Below, in pieces: positions 7,613-16,891 of a DNA stretch of 64,000 bases. Location of the stretch: positions 744,001 to 808,000 of the forward strand of contig NZ_VSLD01000001.1 of assembly GCF_008107445.1 (NCBI RefSeq), written 5' to 3'. Both the position numbers and the translations under genes were made by a program. Source of the stretch: Arthrobacter echini (GTDB taxonomy: Bacteria; Actinomycetota; Actinomycetes; Actinomycetales; Micrococcaceae). A model generated the notes under the pieces. That model was not told the origin of the DNA, did no database searches, and saw only the letters and a list, made by a program, of their open reading frames with translations. Within the stretch, counting starts at the first letter, position 1; every line of letters starts with the position of its first letter.

Positions 7613-9076
7613 CTACGCGGAATCGGGGGAGATGACTCCGATGATGCGGTTCAGATCATCGACCGATGCGAACTCGATGCTCACGCGGCCCTTCTTCGCA
7701 CCGAGCGAGATCTTCACGTTTGTGTCGAGTCGATCCGAGAGTGACGTCGCCAGATAGTCCAGGCGTTCGTGACGTGCACCCGTCGACGGTCGCGCAGGCT
7801 TGGACACCTGACGTAGCCCGGACTCGAGAGCAACGATCTCCTCCGTGGTACGCACAGACAATCCCTCGGCCACGATCCTCTGGGCGAGCTGCTCCATTGC
7901 GGCCGGATCATTCAGGCCGAGGAGGGCCCGTGAGTGGCCAGCTGATAGGACGCCGGAGGCAACTCGTCTCTGCACGAGTGGTGGCAGCCTCAGCAATCGC
8001 AGCGTGTTCGAGATCTGGGGGCGCGAACGCCCGAGACGACCGGCCAGCTCGTCATGGGAGCATCCGAAGTCGTCGAGCAGCTGCTGGTACGCTGCTGCCT
8101 CTTCGAGAGGATTCAAGGCACTTCGATGGAGATTCTCCAGGAGTGCATCCCTGAGCAGATCATCGTCGAGCGTCGACCTGATGATGGCCGGGATGGTCGA
8201 TAGACCGGCTTCCTTCGAGGCCCGCCAGCGGCGCTCACCCATCACCAGCTCGTAGCCGGTCGAACCATCGTTCTGCGATGGTCGCACCACAACCGGCTGC
8301 AGCACTCCGACCTCCCGGATCGAATGCACTAATTCCGCCAACTCGTCCGAATCGAACTCGACCCTGGGTTGCTTGCTGTTCGGACGGATTGTGTCGAGGC
8401 CGAGTTCTGCGAAGCTTGCTCCGGGAACATGTAGAAGACCGCTCGTCGGTTCGTCTGATTCCTCGATACGTTCCGTCGGCTCGGACGGTACGGTCGGCAC
8501 CGACGAAGTGACTGGCTCTGTCGGAGCGGCGGGCACAGGGTCTATCTGGGCGCCAGGCCGCGGCGATGTTTCACGTGAAACCTTCGCGATCTCATAGCCG
8601 TCGGTCATCTGCTTCCCCTCCTGCTTGCCAGTAGGTCCACCTGCGTCGTTGCCTGTGTCCGCACCAGCCGAAGCCCGAGTCTCCTTGTCCGCAGTACCTA
8701 TCCCGCCTGAAGAAGAAGGCTTCTCGCTCCTCGCCCCTTGCGGCTTGCTCCTACTGCCGGGCGCCGTTCCTGAGATCTTTTCGCTCGACTTCGCACCTCT
8801 TTTTGATTGCGCCTCGCGCACGTTGCGGTCGATGCCGGATCTCAGCGCCGTCGAATAGGAGCGTGGCGTCTCGACAACGTCCTCCGCCGTAACGCGTTCG
8901 AAGAACAGGTCCACAGGTCTTCCACCCTGGGGGTGGCGCGCACCGGGCTCGATGTCATCGAGGTCGGATCCGCCGGCCGACCCCGGGTTCTCGGTGTGCT
9001 CCTTCGTCTCCTCCAGTGGGGCACTGGGAATGAGGGCACCAAGACCCCGACCGAGACCGCGCCGCTTCTCCACCAT
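7613..9076 (-). CDS. parB: Chromosome partitioning protein ParB (Spo0J family CTPase)
   Basis: Binds parS and spreads as a CTP-dependent clamp to organise the origin. 487 residues from an ATG starting [17 protein letters not shown], the conserved ParA-contacting N-terminus. Residues about 20-205 form an unusually long polar linker. The conserved core then begins with IRPNSKQPR, the CTP-binding GERRWRA motif, a helix-turn-helix around [22 protein letters not shown], and a C-terminal dimerisation region with a basic [11 protein letters not shown] strand. A perfect parS site is embedded in the linker coding sequence. It follows parA by 74 bases in the same direction. Confidence 0.95.
   Translation of the reverse strand: MVEKRRGLGRGLGALIPSAPLEETKEHTENPGSAGGSDLDDIEPGARHPQGGRPVDLFFERVTAEDVVETPRSYSTALRSGIDRNVREAQSKRGAKSSEKISGTAPGSRSKPQGARSEKPSSSGGIGTADKETRASAGADTGNDAGGPTGKQEGKQMTDGYEIAKVSRETSPRPGAQIDPVPAAPTEPVTSSVPTVPSEPTERIEESDEPTSGLLHVPGASFAELGLDTIRPNSKQPRVEFDSDELAELVHSIREVGVLQPVVVRPSQNDGSTGYELVMGERRWRASKEAGLSTIPAIIRSTLDDDLLRDALLENLHRSALNPLEEAAAYQQLLDDFGCSHDELAGRLGRSRPQISNTLRLLRLPPLVQRRVASGVLSAGHSRALLGLNDPAAMEQLAQRIVAEGLSVRTTEEIVALESGLRQVSKPARPSTGARHERLDYLATSLSDRLDTNVKISLGAKKGRVSIEFASVDDLNRIIGVISPDSA
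8568..8581. other. parS site inside parB
   Basis: GTTTCACGTGAAAC within the parB coding sequence, where it encodes VSRET at about codon 166. Placement of a parS site in the parB reading frame is known from other bacteria. Confidence 0.9.
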
Positions 9077-9150
9077 GTCGTTCCTTCCGGATCCTGGGCT
9101 TGAGCCCGATAAGAGTTCGTTCTACGTCAGCGAGCAGGGACGAGCTTCGT

Positions 9151-10143
9151 TCAGGGGCGAGCAGTGATCTCCGCCGCGGCTTCCTGGTAGGAAAGCGCAC
9201 CACTCGACGAAGGATCGTAGGTCATCACTGTCTGCTGGTAACTCGGAGCCTCCGAGATCCTCACCGAACGGGGAATGACCGACTTGAGCACCTGATCGGG
9301 AAAGTGCTCGCGGACCTCGGCGGCCACCTGGGCTGCAAGATTGGTCCGCCCGTCGTACATGGTGAGCAGGATCGTGGAGACCACGAGATCAGCATTGAGA
9401 TGCTTCTGGATCATCTCGATGTTCTTGAGCAGTTGGCTCAGTCCTTCCAGCGCGTAGTACTCGCACTGGATCGGGATCAGCACCTCCCTGGCCGCCACGA
9501 ACGCATTGACGGTGAGCAGGCCCAGACTCGGCGGGCAGTCGACCAGGACGAAGTCGAGCCGGGGCTGACCGAGCGACTCCCTGTCCTTCGCGTAGGTATC
9601 TATGGCGCGCTGCAACCGCTGCTCACGCGCTACGAGGGAGACGAGCTCGATCTCGGCCCCGGCCAGGTGGATCGTTGCGGGTGCGCAGATCAGGTTCGGG
9701 ACATCGGGGCAGGGTGCCACGACATCCTTCAGGGGAACATCGTCGATGAGGACGTCGTAGATCGAGTCGATCTCGGCGTGATGGTCGATATTCAGGGCGG
9801 TCGAGGCGTTGCCCTGGGGGTCGATGTCGATCACCAGCACCTGAAGACCAGCGGTCGCGAGCGCCGCCGCGATATTGACCGTCGTCGTCGTCTTGCCCAC
9901 GCCCCCCTTCTGATTGCTGACGGTCATGATGCGGGTGCTCGTGGGTCTGGGAAGCGTCTTGCCCGCCAACTTCTCCCGGCGCTTCGCTTCCCGGGCGAGT
10001 TCACGTCCGAGCGGCGAGGAGTCGTCCATGGTCTCCATCACGCTCTTCGCAACTTTTTCCGAGGTGCGTGCCGACAACGGGACGGCGTCGGCGGACGCGG
10101 CGGTTGCATCGTTATTCTGCAGGGGGCTGCCATCAATGGACAC
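9151..10143 (-). CDS. parA: Chromosome partitioning ATPase ParA (Soj)
   Basis: Walker-type ATPase that drives segregation of ParB-bound origins. From the GTG at 10143 it has 330 residues; an in-frame GTG at 10206 would add 21 poorly conserved residues and neither start has a clean ribosome binding site. The deviant Walker A NQKGGVGKTTTT is followed by VIDIDPQGNAS and FVLVDCPPSLG, all diagnostic of ParA. An N-terminal basic extension precedes the Walker motif, as in other actinobacterial Soj proteins. It lies between rsmG and parB on the same strand. Confidence 0.93.
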   Translation of the reverse strand: MSIDGSPLQNNDATAASADAVPLSARTSEKVAKSVMETMDDSSPLGRELAREAKRREKLAGKTLPRPTSTRIMTVSNQKGGVGKTTTTVNIAAALATAGLQVLVIDIDPQGNASTALNIDHHAEIDSIYDVLIDDVPLKDVVAPCPDVPNLICAPATIHLAGAEIELVSLVAREQRLQRAIDTYAKDRESLGQPRLDFVLVDCPPSLGLLTVNAFVAAREVLIPIQCEYYALEGLSQLLKNIEMIQKHLNADLVVSTILLTMYDGRTNLAAQVAAEVREHFPDQVLKSVIPRSVRISEAPSYQQTVMTYDPSSSGALSYQEAAAEITARP

Positions 10144-10239
10144 GCACAAACCAACTCTCACAGGCCAGACTTCGTTATCTACAAGGGTAGCCGGAGGAGC
10201 ACCCACGGAGGACGAGGACGATCCCCTCCGGACGGGTGC

Positions 10240-10911
10240 CTACCGCGACACCACCGGGATGCGTACCACCGTGGTGGGCGTGGAGAGCCGATCCACCCCG
10301 GTTGACACGATGTCGACCTGGCCACCGCCCAGGGTGCGAATCGTCTTTCTCGCCTTCGCGATCTCCTCGCCGGCACTGCGCCCCTTGATCGCCAGTACTT
10401 CTCCACCGACCCTGGTGAGGGGCATTGTCCAGCCCGCCAGGGTGGAGAGTGCGGACACCGCTCGAGCGGTCGAGTAGTCGGCGACGATCGTCCCGATCAT
10501 CTGCTCGGCCCGACCACGGAGCACTTCCACATTGTCCAGCTCGAGATCCTCGACCACCTCGTGCAGCCACAGGGTGCGGCGCTCGAGCGGTTCCACGAGC
10601 TGGAGTCGCAGATCCGGCCGCGCGATGGCGATCACCACCCCGGGAAGACCTGCACCACTACCCACATCGACCACAGTGGAATCGCGATCCATCAACTCGG
10701 CGACCACGGCGCAGTTGAGAATATGACGTCCCCAGAGACGGGGGACCTCCCGCGGGCCGAGCAGGCCCCGTTCCATTCCCGAGGTCGCAAGGTGATGCAC
10801 GAATCGTCGGGCCAGGTCCACTCGATCACCGAAGATCGCCGACGCAGCGGCCCGCTCCTCCGTCGTCGGCTCAGGATCCGCGTGGACGGGCTCGGGTAGG
10901 TCCTCAGTCAT
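10240..10911 (-). CDS. rsmG: 16S rRNA (guanine(527)-N7)-methyltransferase
   Basis: S-adenosylmethionine-dependent methylation of G527 in the 16S rRNA decoding region. 223 residues with the SAM-binding VDVGSGAGLPGVVIAI motif and the downstream VEPLERRTLWL characteristic of RsmG/GidB. The start overlaps the end of the jag gene by 8 bases, indicating translational coupling in the rpmH-to-parB gene string. Loss of this enzyme gives low-level streptomycin resistance in other bacteria; the gene looks intact here. Confidence 0.95.
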   Translation of the reverse strand: MTEDLPEPVHADPEPTTEERAAASAIFGDRVDLARRFVHHLATSGMERGLLGPREVPRLWGRHILNCAVVAELMDRDSTVVDVGSGAGLPGVVIAIARPDLRLQLVEPLERRTLWLHEVVEDLELDNVEVLRGRAEQMIGTIVADYSTARAVSALSTLAGWTMPLTRVGGEVLAIKGRSAGEEIAKARKTIRTLGGGQVDIVSTGVDRLSTPTTVVRIPVVSR

Positions 10912-11464
10912 CGCTCACGGAGATGACGATGTGCCGGGCGTGACCCTCGCCCTCGGACTCACTCGAGAGCCCCAATTCGGCGATCGCGTCGTGCACGATC
11001 TTCCGCTCGTAGGCGGTCATCGGGGCGAGTGCGATGTCGTCGCCCGAGTCCCTGGCCTTCTGGGCCGCGTGCTGGGCGATCTTCGTCAGTTCGCCTTCAC
11101 GTCGATCGCGATACCCATCGATATCGAGGACCAGTCGGCTCCGTGCGTCCGCCGCGGTGAGCACACTCAGCCGTGTCAGCTCCTGCAGTGCCTCGAGGAC
11201 TTCTCCGTCCGGACCGACCAGCGAGGACAGGGCGTCGTCCGCGGGGTCCTCCGAAACGATGGAGATGTACGAGCGGCCCTCTCGGACCTCGATGTCGATG
11301 TCCCCGTCGATATCCGCGATATCGAGCAGTTCCTCGAGGTAGTCGGCTGCCACGTCTCCCTCTTCGTCGAGACGGGACGACCTCGTGTCGTCCCCGGACC
11401 GTATCTCCTCATCGCGGACTACGTCCTGCGGTACGGATGCGTGATCTTCGTTCTCCACCGTCAT
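10904..11464 (-). CDS. jag: Jag / SpoIIIJ-associated RNA-binding protein (KH and R3H domains)
   Basis: Predicted RNA-binding partner of the YidC/SpoIIIJ insertase. 186 residues: an acidic N-terminal tail to about residue 30, a KH-like domain (YLEELLDIADIDGDIDIEVR to about residue 110) and a C-terminal R3H domain containing MTAYERKIVHDAI. Its start codon overlaps the yidC stop by 4 bases (ATGA) and its end overlaps rsmG by 8. The acidic N-terminus is common in Actinobacteria. Confidence 0.9.
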   Translation of the reverse strand: MTVENEDHASVPQDVVRDEEIRSGDDTRSSRLDEEGDVAADYLEELLDIADIDGDIDIEVREGRSYISIVSEDPADDALSSLVGPDGEVLEALQELTRLSVLTAADARSRLVLDIDGYRDRREGELTKIAQHAAQKARDSGDDIALAPMTAYERKIVHDAIAELGLSSESEGEGHARHIVISVSDD

Positions 11465-12423
11465 CGCTTCTTCCTCTTCTTGCGCTGGGGCTGCACACGC
11501 TGTGCCCGGGGCTCGGGAACCGTCTCGATCGCCGGCTCCGACTTCCGCTCCCCGAGCAGGGGAACCATCGGCAGGCCCTTCTTCTCACGACGGTCGGCAA
11601 GGGCCTTGGCCGCGGGTGAACCTGGGGTCGGCATCCGGCGGATCACGTAGAACTGCTGCGCCATCGTCCAGACGTTCGTGGTGGTCCAGTAGACGAGAAC
11701 GCCGATCGGGAAGTTGATGCCGCCGATACCGAAGACCAGAGGAAGGATGTACAGCATGATCTTCTGCTGACGCATGAATGGGCTCTGCATGGCCTCTTCG
11801 GACATGTTCTTCGCCATGATCTGCTTCTGCGTGATGAACTGCGAGGCTGACATCGCGATGATCATGAGCACCGAGAGGATGATGACGCTGATATTGCCGT
11901 CCGCGCCGAAACTCCCGAGGAAGGTGGAGGACAGCGGAGCACCGAGAATGGTCGCGTCGTCGAACTGCCGGACCGAGTCGGGTTGGAGTGCGCCGATGCT
12001 CGTACCCTCGGCACTGGCGCGGGAGACCCCGTTCAGCACGCGGAAGAGGGAGAAGAAGAACGGCATCTGGATGATGATCGGCAGGCAGGCCGCGAACGGA
12101 TTGGTCCCGTGCTTCTTGTACAGGGCCATCTGCTCCTGGGTCATGGCCTGGCGCGAGAGCTGGTCGGTCTTGCCCTTGTACTTCTGCTGGAGCTTCCGCA
12201 GATCCGGCTGGAGCGCCTGCATTCCGCGCTGTGCCTTGATCTGCTTGACGAAGACCGGGATCAGCGCCGTCCGGATGATCACCACGAGCCCGATGATGGA
12301 CAGCGTCCAGGTCCAGCCCGACGCCGGATCCATGCCCAGGTAGGAGAAAGCCTCATGGAACAGGAACATGATCCACGAGACGAGCCACTCGAAGGGGAAG
12401 AGAATGGTCCCTAGGAAATTCAT
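11461..12423 (-). CDS. yidC: Membrane protein insertase YidC
   Basis: Inserts membrane proteins alone or with SecYEG. 320 residues, of the Gram-positive (Oxa1) size without the large periplasmic domain of Escherichia coli YidC. Hydrophobic N-terminal anchors are followed by KQIKAQRGMQALQPDLRKLQQKYKG, the cytoplasmic coiled-coil hairpin (shown here by its key positions about 60-85), and membrane segments with NFPIGVLVYWTTTNVWTMAQ near the end. The tail is strongly basic (QRKKRKKR), which is usual for ribosome contact. Two bases separate it from the yidD stop and it overlaps jag. Confidence 0.95.
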   Translation of the reverse strand: MNFLGTILFPFEWLVSWIMFLFHEAFSYLGMDPASGWTWTLSIIGLVVIIRTALIPVFVKQIKAQRGMQALQPDLRKLQQKYKGKTDQLSRQAMTQEQMALYKKHGTNPFAACLPIIIQMPFFFSLFRVLNGVSRASAEGTSIGALQPDSVRQFDDATILGAPLSSTFLGSFGADGNISVIILSVLMIIAMSASQFITQKQIMAKNMSEEAMQSPFMRQQKIMLYILPLVFGIGGINFPIGVLVYWTTTNVWTMAQQFYVIRRMPTPGSPAAKALADRREKKGLPMVPLLGERKSEPAIETVPEPRAQRVQPQRKKRKKR

Positions 12424-12425
12424 AG

Positions 12426-12788
12426 TCAGTCTGCTCCTCGGGCCGCAGGGCGGCTTTCGTCATCGTCCGGGATCACCGGGTGGTTCAACACAACTATCGC
12501 TGGCACTTTCCCGTCCGGAAAACTCCTGCCGCCTGGCGGGACGTGATCGACGCCGCCGTCGTTCCACGGATGGCATCGCCCCACCCGCCGTATCGTGAGC
12601 CAACTGCCGCGAGGAAGTCCATGGACCGTAACCGCTTCCAGCGAATAGGCCGAGCAGCTCGGATAGAACCGGCACACCGGACCGTACAGCGGGGAGACCA
12701 CCTTCCGGTAGGCGATGAGCATCCAGATCACTGCCATACGAGGTATCCCGGCAAGAACGCCGATCACCCCGGTGGTGATGTCCCTCAC
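12426..12788 (-). CDS. yidD: Membrane protein insertion efficiency factor YidD
   Basis: Small membrane-associated accessory factor of YidC. The GTG at 12788 gives 120 residues and overlaps the rnpA stop by 4 bases (GTGA). The hallmark [21 protein letters not shown] is present, with the conserved cysteines, followed by [18 protein letters not shown]. The last 30 or so residues beyond the core are unconserved and polar. Upstream in-frame codons are ignored because they fall inside rnpA. Confidence 0.93.
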   Translation of the reverse strand: MRDITTGVIGVLAGIPRMAVIWMLIAYRKVVSPLYGPVCRFYPSCSAYSLEAVTVHGLPRGSWLTIRRVGRCHPWNDGGVDHVPPGGRSFPDGKVPAIVVLNHPVIPDDDESRPAARGAD

Positions 12789-13165
12789 GATACTCCGCCT
12801 TCCCGATCGGCTCGATCCGTCCGCTCCAGCTTCCGGACCACGGTGCCGAGGCAACCTGCGAACTCGTGTCGCAGCGACTGCCAGTCGGATGTACCGGCCG
12901 CCGGTAGGGCCCGAACCACGAGGTCGTACCCATAGGGGTGCGCGCGTAGCTGCTCAAGCGCCGCATAACGGAGCCTTCTTTTAACGAGGTTGCGGGCCAC
13001 GGCGTTCCCCACGTTCTTGCCCACGATGAATCCGACCCGGGACGGAGATCCGCCGGAGGTCAGCACACCATATAGCAGTACGTTCCGGCGCCCTGCGCGG
13101 GCACCGGAACGTACGGTATGGCTGAAATCGCCGGCTGCTCGTACCCGGTTGATCACCGGAAGCAT
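12785..13165 (-). CDS. rnpA: Ribonuclease P protein component
   Basis: Protein subunit of RNase P, which matures the 5' ends of tRNAs. 126 residues starting [15 protein letters not shown], with the conserved RNA-binding motif [16 protein letters not shown] (the RNR box). It sits between rpmH and yidD, the nearly universal bacterial order. Confidence 0.96.
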   Translation of the reverse strand: MLPVINRVRAAGDFSHTVRSGARAGRRNVLLYGVLTSGGSPSRVGFIVGKNVGNAVARNLVKRRLRYAALEQLRAHPYGYDLVVRALPAAGTSDWQSLRHEFAGCLGTVVRKLERTDRADREGGVS

Positions 13166-13246
13166 CGTCGGGGTCTTCCCGTTGTCGCAGCATCGGGTCC
13201 TGGTGCGGTGCCGTCATCCGAGGGATGCATCACCGACAGGAGCCGT

Positions 13247-13384
13247 CTATGCCGAGAGTTCGGTACGACCCTTGCCGCGTCGGGCCGACAGGATCGCGCG
13301 GCCTGCGCGGGTACGCATGCGAAGGCGGAAACCGTGCTTCTTGGCACGACGGCGGTTATTCGGCTGAAAAGTCCGCTTGCTCAC
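13247..13384 (-). CDS. rpmH: 50S ribosomal protein L34
   Basis: 45-residue basic ribosomal protein read from a GTG start at 13384: [20 protein letters not shown] and onwards, ending GKGRTELSA. It is too short for most ORF cut-offs but its sequence is unmistakable. It heads the minus-strand string rpmH-rnpA-yidD-yidC-jag-rsmG-parA-parB, transcribed away from dnaA. Confidence 0.97.
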   Translation of the reverse strand: MSKRTFQPNNRRRAKKHGFRLRMRTRAGRAILSARRGKGRTELSA

Positions 13385-13844
13385 TGTAGTTACTCCAGAA
13401 CGATCTTGAGATGCGCCCGGCCCATTGCAACAAGAGGGGAGAACAGACTGACGCGATGAAGGTGGTCATCCGACACTCGCGTGGCTGCCATCACCTCCCG
13501 GGGTTTCTTGTACTCCGGAACAGCTGTGATGGCACGCAGAATGCAGACGTGGTGGACTTCATAACGTTAGGGGAACCGGTCACGAGGCGTCAAACCGGGC
13601 TCGCCGGGCCTGTGGGTGATCAGCTCGACAACCTGTGGACAACTGGACGTCAAGCGTCGGTCGACTGTTGTCCCGCAGTCGGTCATCTCTTTCGTCTGAG
13701 GAGCTCTGCGGCGCGGAACTCCGCTATCTTCTCCACTTTCCATCCTCTAGTCTTGGCCATGGTCCGTCCGCCCATGACCTGTGCACAAGTCTGTGGATGA
13801 CGGACCTTTTCGAGCGCGAGCAACGCAGCCAAGAGGGGTCTTCC
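13385..13844. other. rpmH-dnaA intergenic part of the origin region
   Basis: 460 bases between the divergent rpmH and dnaA genes. It holds a perfect actinobacterial DnaA box at 13634-13642 (TGTGGACAA, the complement of TTGTCCACA), a weaker one at 13792-13800 (TGTGGATGA), and the likely rpmH promoter at 13564-13593. The in-frame upstream ATG at 13797 could extend DnaA by 16 residues but lacks a ribosome binding site. Confidence 0.75.
13564..13593 (-). promoter_or_regulatory. Probable promoter of the rpmH operon
   Basis: On the minus strand TTGACG (13593-13588) is followed after 18 bases by TAACGT (13569-13564), a fair housekeeping-sigma promoter. It would give a leader of about 170 bases before rpmH. 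Confidence 0.5.
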
Positions 13845-15257
13845 GTGGGAACAGATGAGATAAACGACGTCGGGAGCTCCTGGCGGAAAGTCATCCGAAC
13901 CCTCGAACAGGACGATCGCGTCACGCCCCGCCAGCGCGGCTTCATGGTCCTCACCCAGGCCCAGGGGCTCATCGGGACGACCATGCTCATCGCCGTCCCG
14001 AACGAGCTGACGCGCGAGGTCCTCCAGACCCAGCTCAAGGGTTCCCTCGACGAAGCGCTGCGGGAGGTCTTCCACGAGGAGGTGCAGTGCGCGTTCGTGA
14101 TCGATCCCGAGTTGACGCCCGTGGAGGAGGAAATCGAGCACGAGGCACCCGAAGCAGCTGCTCCGGAACCCAAGGGGGAAGCGAAGCCGTCCCCGACGCC
14201 TCCGAGCAACTCCCACGAGTTCGGTCGCCTCAATCCCAAGTACATCTTCGACACCTTCGTCATCGGATCCTCCAACCGCTTCGCACACGCCGCGGCCGTC
14301 GCTGTGGCCGAGGCGCCGGCCAAGGCCTACAACCCACTGTTCATCTACGGGGACTCCGGGCTCGGCAAGACCCACCTGCTGCACGCGATCGGCCACTACG
14401 CGCGTCATCTCTATACCGGCATCCGCGTGCGCTACGTGAATTCCGAGGAGTTCACCAACGACTTCATCAACTCGATCCGGGACGACGAGGGTTCGAGCTT
14501 CAAGCAGACCTACCGCAATGTGGACATCCTCCTGATCGATGACATCCAGTTCCTCTCCGGCAAGGACCGGACCATGGAGGAGTTCTTCCATACCTTCAAC
14601 GCGCTGCATAACCACAGCAAGCAGGTGGTGATCACCTCGGATCTGCCCCCGAAGCAGCTCATCGGCTTCGAGGAGCGCATGCGGTCACGCTTCGAATGGG
14701 GACTGCTCACGGACATTCAGCCACCGGAGTTGGAGACCCGTATCGCGATTCTCAGGAAGAAAGCGATCAGCGACAGCCTGAGCGCACCCGACGACGTCCT
14801 CGAATACATCGCCTCGAAGATCGCCACCAACATCCGCGAACTCGAGGGTGCGCTGATCCGGGTGACCGCCTTCGCCAGTCTGAACCGCCAGCAGGTGGAC
14901 GTGAATCTGGCGGAGATCGTCCTGAAGGACCTGATCTCCGACGACGGCGCCAGGGAGATCACCTCCACCGTGATCATGGCCCAGACCGCAGACTACTTCC
15001 AGATCAGCCTCGAAGAGCTGTGCAGCAAGTCCCGCACACGGACGCTCGTGACCGCCCGGCAGATCGCAATGTATCTCTGCCGCGAACTGACCGACATGTC
15101 ACTGCCCAAGATCGGCCTCGAGTTGGGTGGACGCGACCACACCACGGTGATCCACGCAGACCGCAAGATCCGCGAGCTCATGGCCGAGCGGCGGGCCATC
15201 TTCAATCAGGTCACGGAGCTCACCAACCGGATCAAGCACAAACAACGCGAGGGCTGA
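13845..15257 (+). CDS. dnaA: Chromosomal replication initiator protein DnaA
   Basis: ATP-dependent initiator that opens oriC. The GTG at 13845 is chosen because AAGAGGGG ends 6 bases upstream and the resulting N-terminus ([17 protein letters not shown]) matches the short domain I of related DnaA proteins; 470 residues. Domain II is short and acidic/proline-rich. The AAA+ domain has Walker [10 protein letters not shown] at about 169-177 and Walker [11 protein letters not shown]. Domain IV carries the DNA-binding signature [15 protein letters not shown]. DnaA boxes lie on both sides of the gene. Confidence 0.96.
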   Translation: MGTDEINDVGSSWRKVIRTLEQDDRVTPRQRGFMVLTQAQGLIGTTMLIAVPNELTREVLQTQLKGSLDEALREVFHEEVQCAFVIDPELTPVEEEIEHEAPEAAAPEPKGEAKPSPTPPSNSHEFGRLNPKYIFDTFVIGSSNRFAHAAAVAVAEAPAKAYNPLFIYGDSGLGKTHLLHAIGHYARHLYTGIRVRYVNSEEFTNDFINSIRDDEGSSFKQTYRNVDILLIDDIQFLSGKDRTMEEFFHTFNALHNHSKQVVITSDLPPKQLIGFEERMRSRFEWGLLTDIQPPELETRIAILRKKAISDSLSAPDDVLEYIASKIATNIRELEGALIRVTAFASLNRQQVDVNLAEIVLKDLISDDGAREITSTVIMAQTADYFQISLEELCSKSRTRTLVTARQIAMYLCRELTDMSLPKIGLELGGRDHTTVIHADRKIRELMAERRAIFNQVTELTNRIKHKQREG

Positions 15258-15719
15258 CGGCAGGCGGCCGTAATTAACAGCTGTGGATCAACCTGTGGAT
15301 AACTAGTGCCCCAGAGCTGTACAGGATGAGGACAACTTCCCTCATCCTGTGGACGTCGCAGCAGACCTGATCTTCGTCCACAGCGTGGTACTGCGCGGCA
15401 CTGATTCACTTCACAGCTTATCCACAGGCAAAATCCGCACCAATACGCGTTCGGATCGTGTTATCCACAGAATCCACAGCAGTTATTAACACTACGAACC
15501 TTAAACTTCAAAAGTTCTTCAGATAACACTTCGCGTACCCCTCGGCACCTTGGGACCAGGGCTCTGAAGCGCCTCTGGCCCTGCTCAGAGCCCCGCTATC
15601 CGCCGACGTCCGCACGCAGTAGGGTGGTACTTCGTTGCGTCGGGGTCCGTCCGTGCGCAGTAGACCCCCGCTGATTTCTCCCCGGCGGTCCCTGATCCGA
15701 CGAAAGGTGGCACTGCTCC
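15258..15719. other. oriC: Origin of replication oriC (dnaA-dnaN spacer)
   Basis: 462 bases without a gene. DnaA boxes: TGTGGATCA 15282-15290, perfect TGTGGATAA 15294-15302, TCGTCCACA 15374-15382, perfect TTATCCACA 15418-15426 and 15461-15469, and GAATCCACA 15470-15478. Immediately after the last boxes, 15481-15530 is strongly A/T-rich for this genome (TTATTAACA, TTAAACTTCAAAAG) and is the obvious unwinding element. The arrangement boxes-then-AT-stretch between dnaA and dnaN is the standard actinobacterial origin. Confidence 0.9.
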
Positions 15720-16844
15720 GTGAAGTTCAGAGTTGAGCGGGACGTATTGGCAGAGGCTGTCTCCTGGACCGCTCGTTCCCTTTCACCGAGACCACCGGTA
15801 CCCGTCCTGGCCGGTCTGCTGATCAAGGCCGAAGGAGGAACCCTCAGCCTCGCCAGCTTCGACTACGAGATCTCGGCGCGTCTCGAGATCGCTGCGGATG
15901 TCATCGAAGAAGGGACCGTCCTGGTATCCGGGCGCCTGCTCGCCGACATCTGCCGGAGTCTTCCTTCCGCACCGGTGGAGGTCATGACCGATGGCTCGAA
16001 AGTCACCCTCACCTGCCGTAACAGCCGGTTCAATCTCGCCACGATGCCCGAAGCCGAATATCCGGAGCTTCCACGGCTGCCCGAAGTCAGCGGCGTGGTG
16101 GATGGTGAAGCCTTCGCCCAGGCCGTGTCCCAGGTGATCATCGCCGCCAGCCGGGACGACACCCTGCCGATCCTCACCGGGGTCCGCCTGGAGATCGAGG
16201 AAGATCTCATCACCCTCCTGGCCACCGATCGATATCGCCTGGCCCTGCGGGAGGTGTCCTGGAAGCCGACCTCTCCCGGTATCTCCACCACCGCCCTGGT
16301 GAAAGCGAAGACCCTCAGCGAGGTGGCCAAGACCCTGGGCGGAGCGGGGGACCTCAACATCGCCTTCTCTGACGATTCCGAGCTGATCGGGTTCGAGTCT
16401 GGAGGGCGCCGAACCACGTCATTGCTCGTGGACGGGGATTATCCGAAAATCCGCTCGCTGTTCCCCGAGACCACACCCATCCATGCGATGGTCCAGACCT
16501 CCCTCCTGGTGGAAGCGGTACGTCGCGTATCACTCGTCGCGGAGCGCAACACCCCGGTCCGGCTCGCCTTCACGGAGGGACAGGTGACACTCGACGCCGG
16601 TACCGGTGAGGATGCCCAGGCGTCGGAAGTCATCGAGGCCACCCTCGAAGGGGAGGACATCACCGTCGCGTTCAACCCGCAGTACCTCAGTGAAGGCCTG
16701 GGTGCCTTCAGCAGTCCGTACGTCCGGTTCTCCTTCACCTCGCCGCCGAAACCCGCCGTGATCTCCGCGCAGGAGGAAGCGACCGGGAGTGATCAGGAGG
16801 ACTACAGGTACCTCCTGATGCCCGTGCGGTTACCCAACCAGTAA
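15720..16844 (+). CDS. dnaN: DNA polymerase III subunit beta (sliding clamp)
   Basis: Ring-shaped processivity factor that tethers polymerases to DNA. 374 residues from a GTG start with GAAAGGTGG upstream. The N-terminus MKFRVERDVLAEAVSWTARS and the end YRYLLMPVRLPNQ, the conserved C-terminal strand (MPMR/L in other clamps), are diagnostic. It is the partner clamp expected for the DnaE2/ImuB polymerases encoded further along the window. Confidence 0.96.
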   Translation: MKFRVERDVLAEAVSWTARSLSPRPPVPVLAGLLIKAEGGTLSLASFDYEISARLEIAADVIEEGTVLVSGRLLADICRSLPSAPVEVMTDGSKVTLTCRNSRFNLATMPEAEYPELPRLPEVSGVVDGEAFAQAVSQVIIAASRDDTLPILTGVRLEIEEDLITLLATDRYRLALREVSWKPTSPGISTTALVKAKTLSEVAKTLGGAGDLNIAFSDDSELIGFESGGRRTTSLLVDGDYPKIRSLFPETTPIHAMVQTSLLVEAVRRVSLVAERNTPVRLAFTEGQVTLDAGTGEDAQASEVIEATLEGEDITVAFNPQYLSEGLGAFSSPYVRFSFTSPPKPAVISAQEEATGSDQEDYRYLLMPVRLPNQ

Positions 16845-16891
16845 TCAGACCGACAGACCCCGCCACCCGTCGCCCCCAGAAGGAGAAGCTC

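Noticed and set aside
13797..13844. DnaA start at the ATG 13797
   Set aside because: No ribosome binding site, overlaps a DnaA-box-like sequence, and the extra residues do not match DnaA N-termini; the GTG at 13845 has a strong one.
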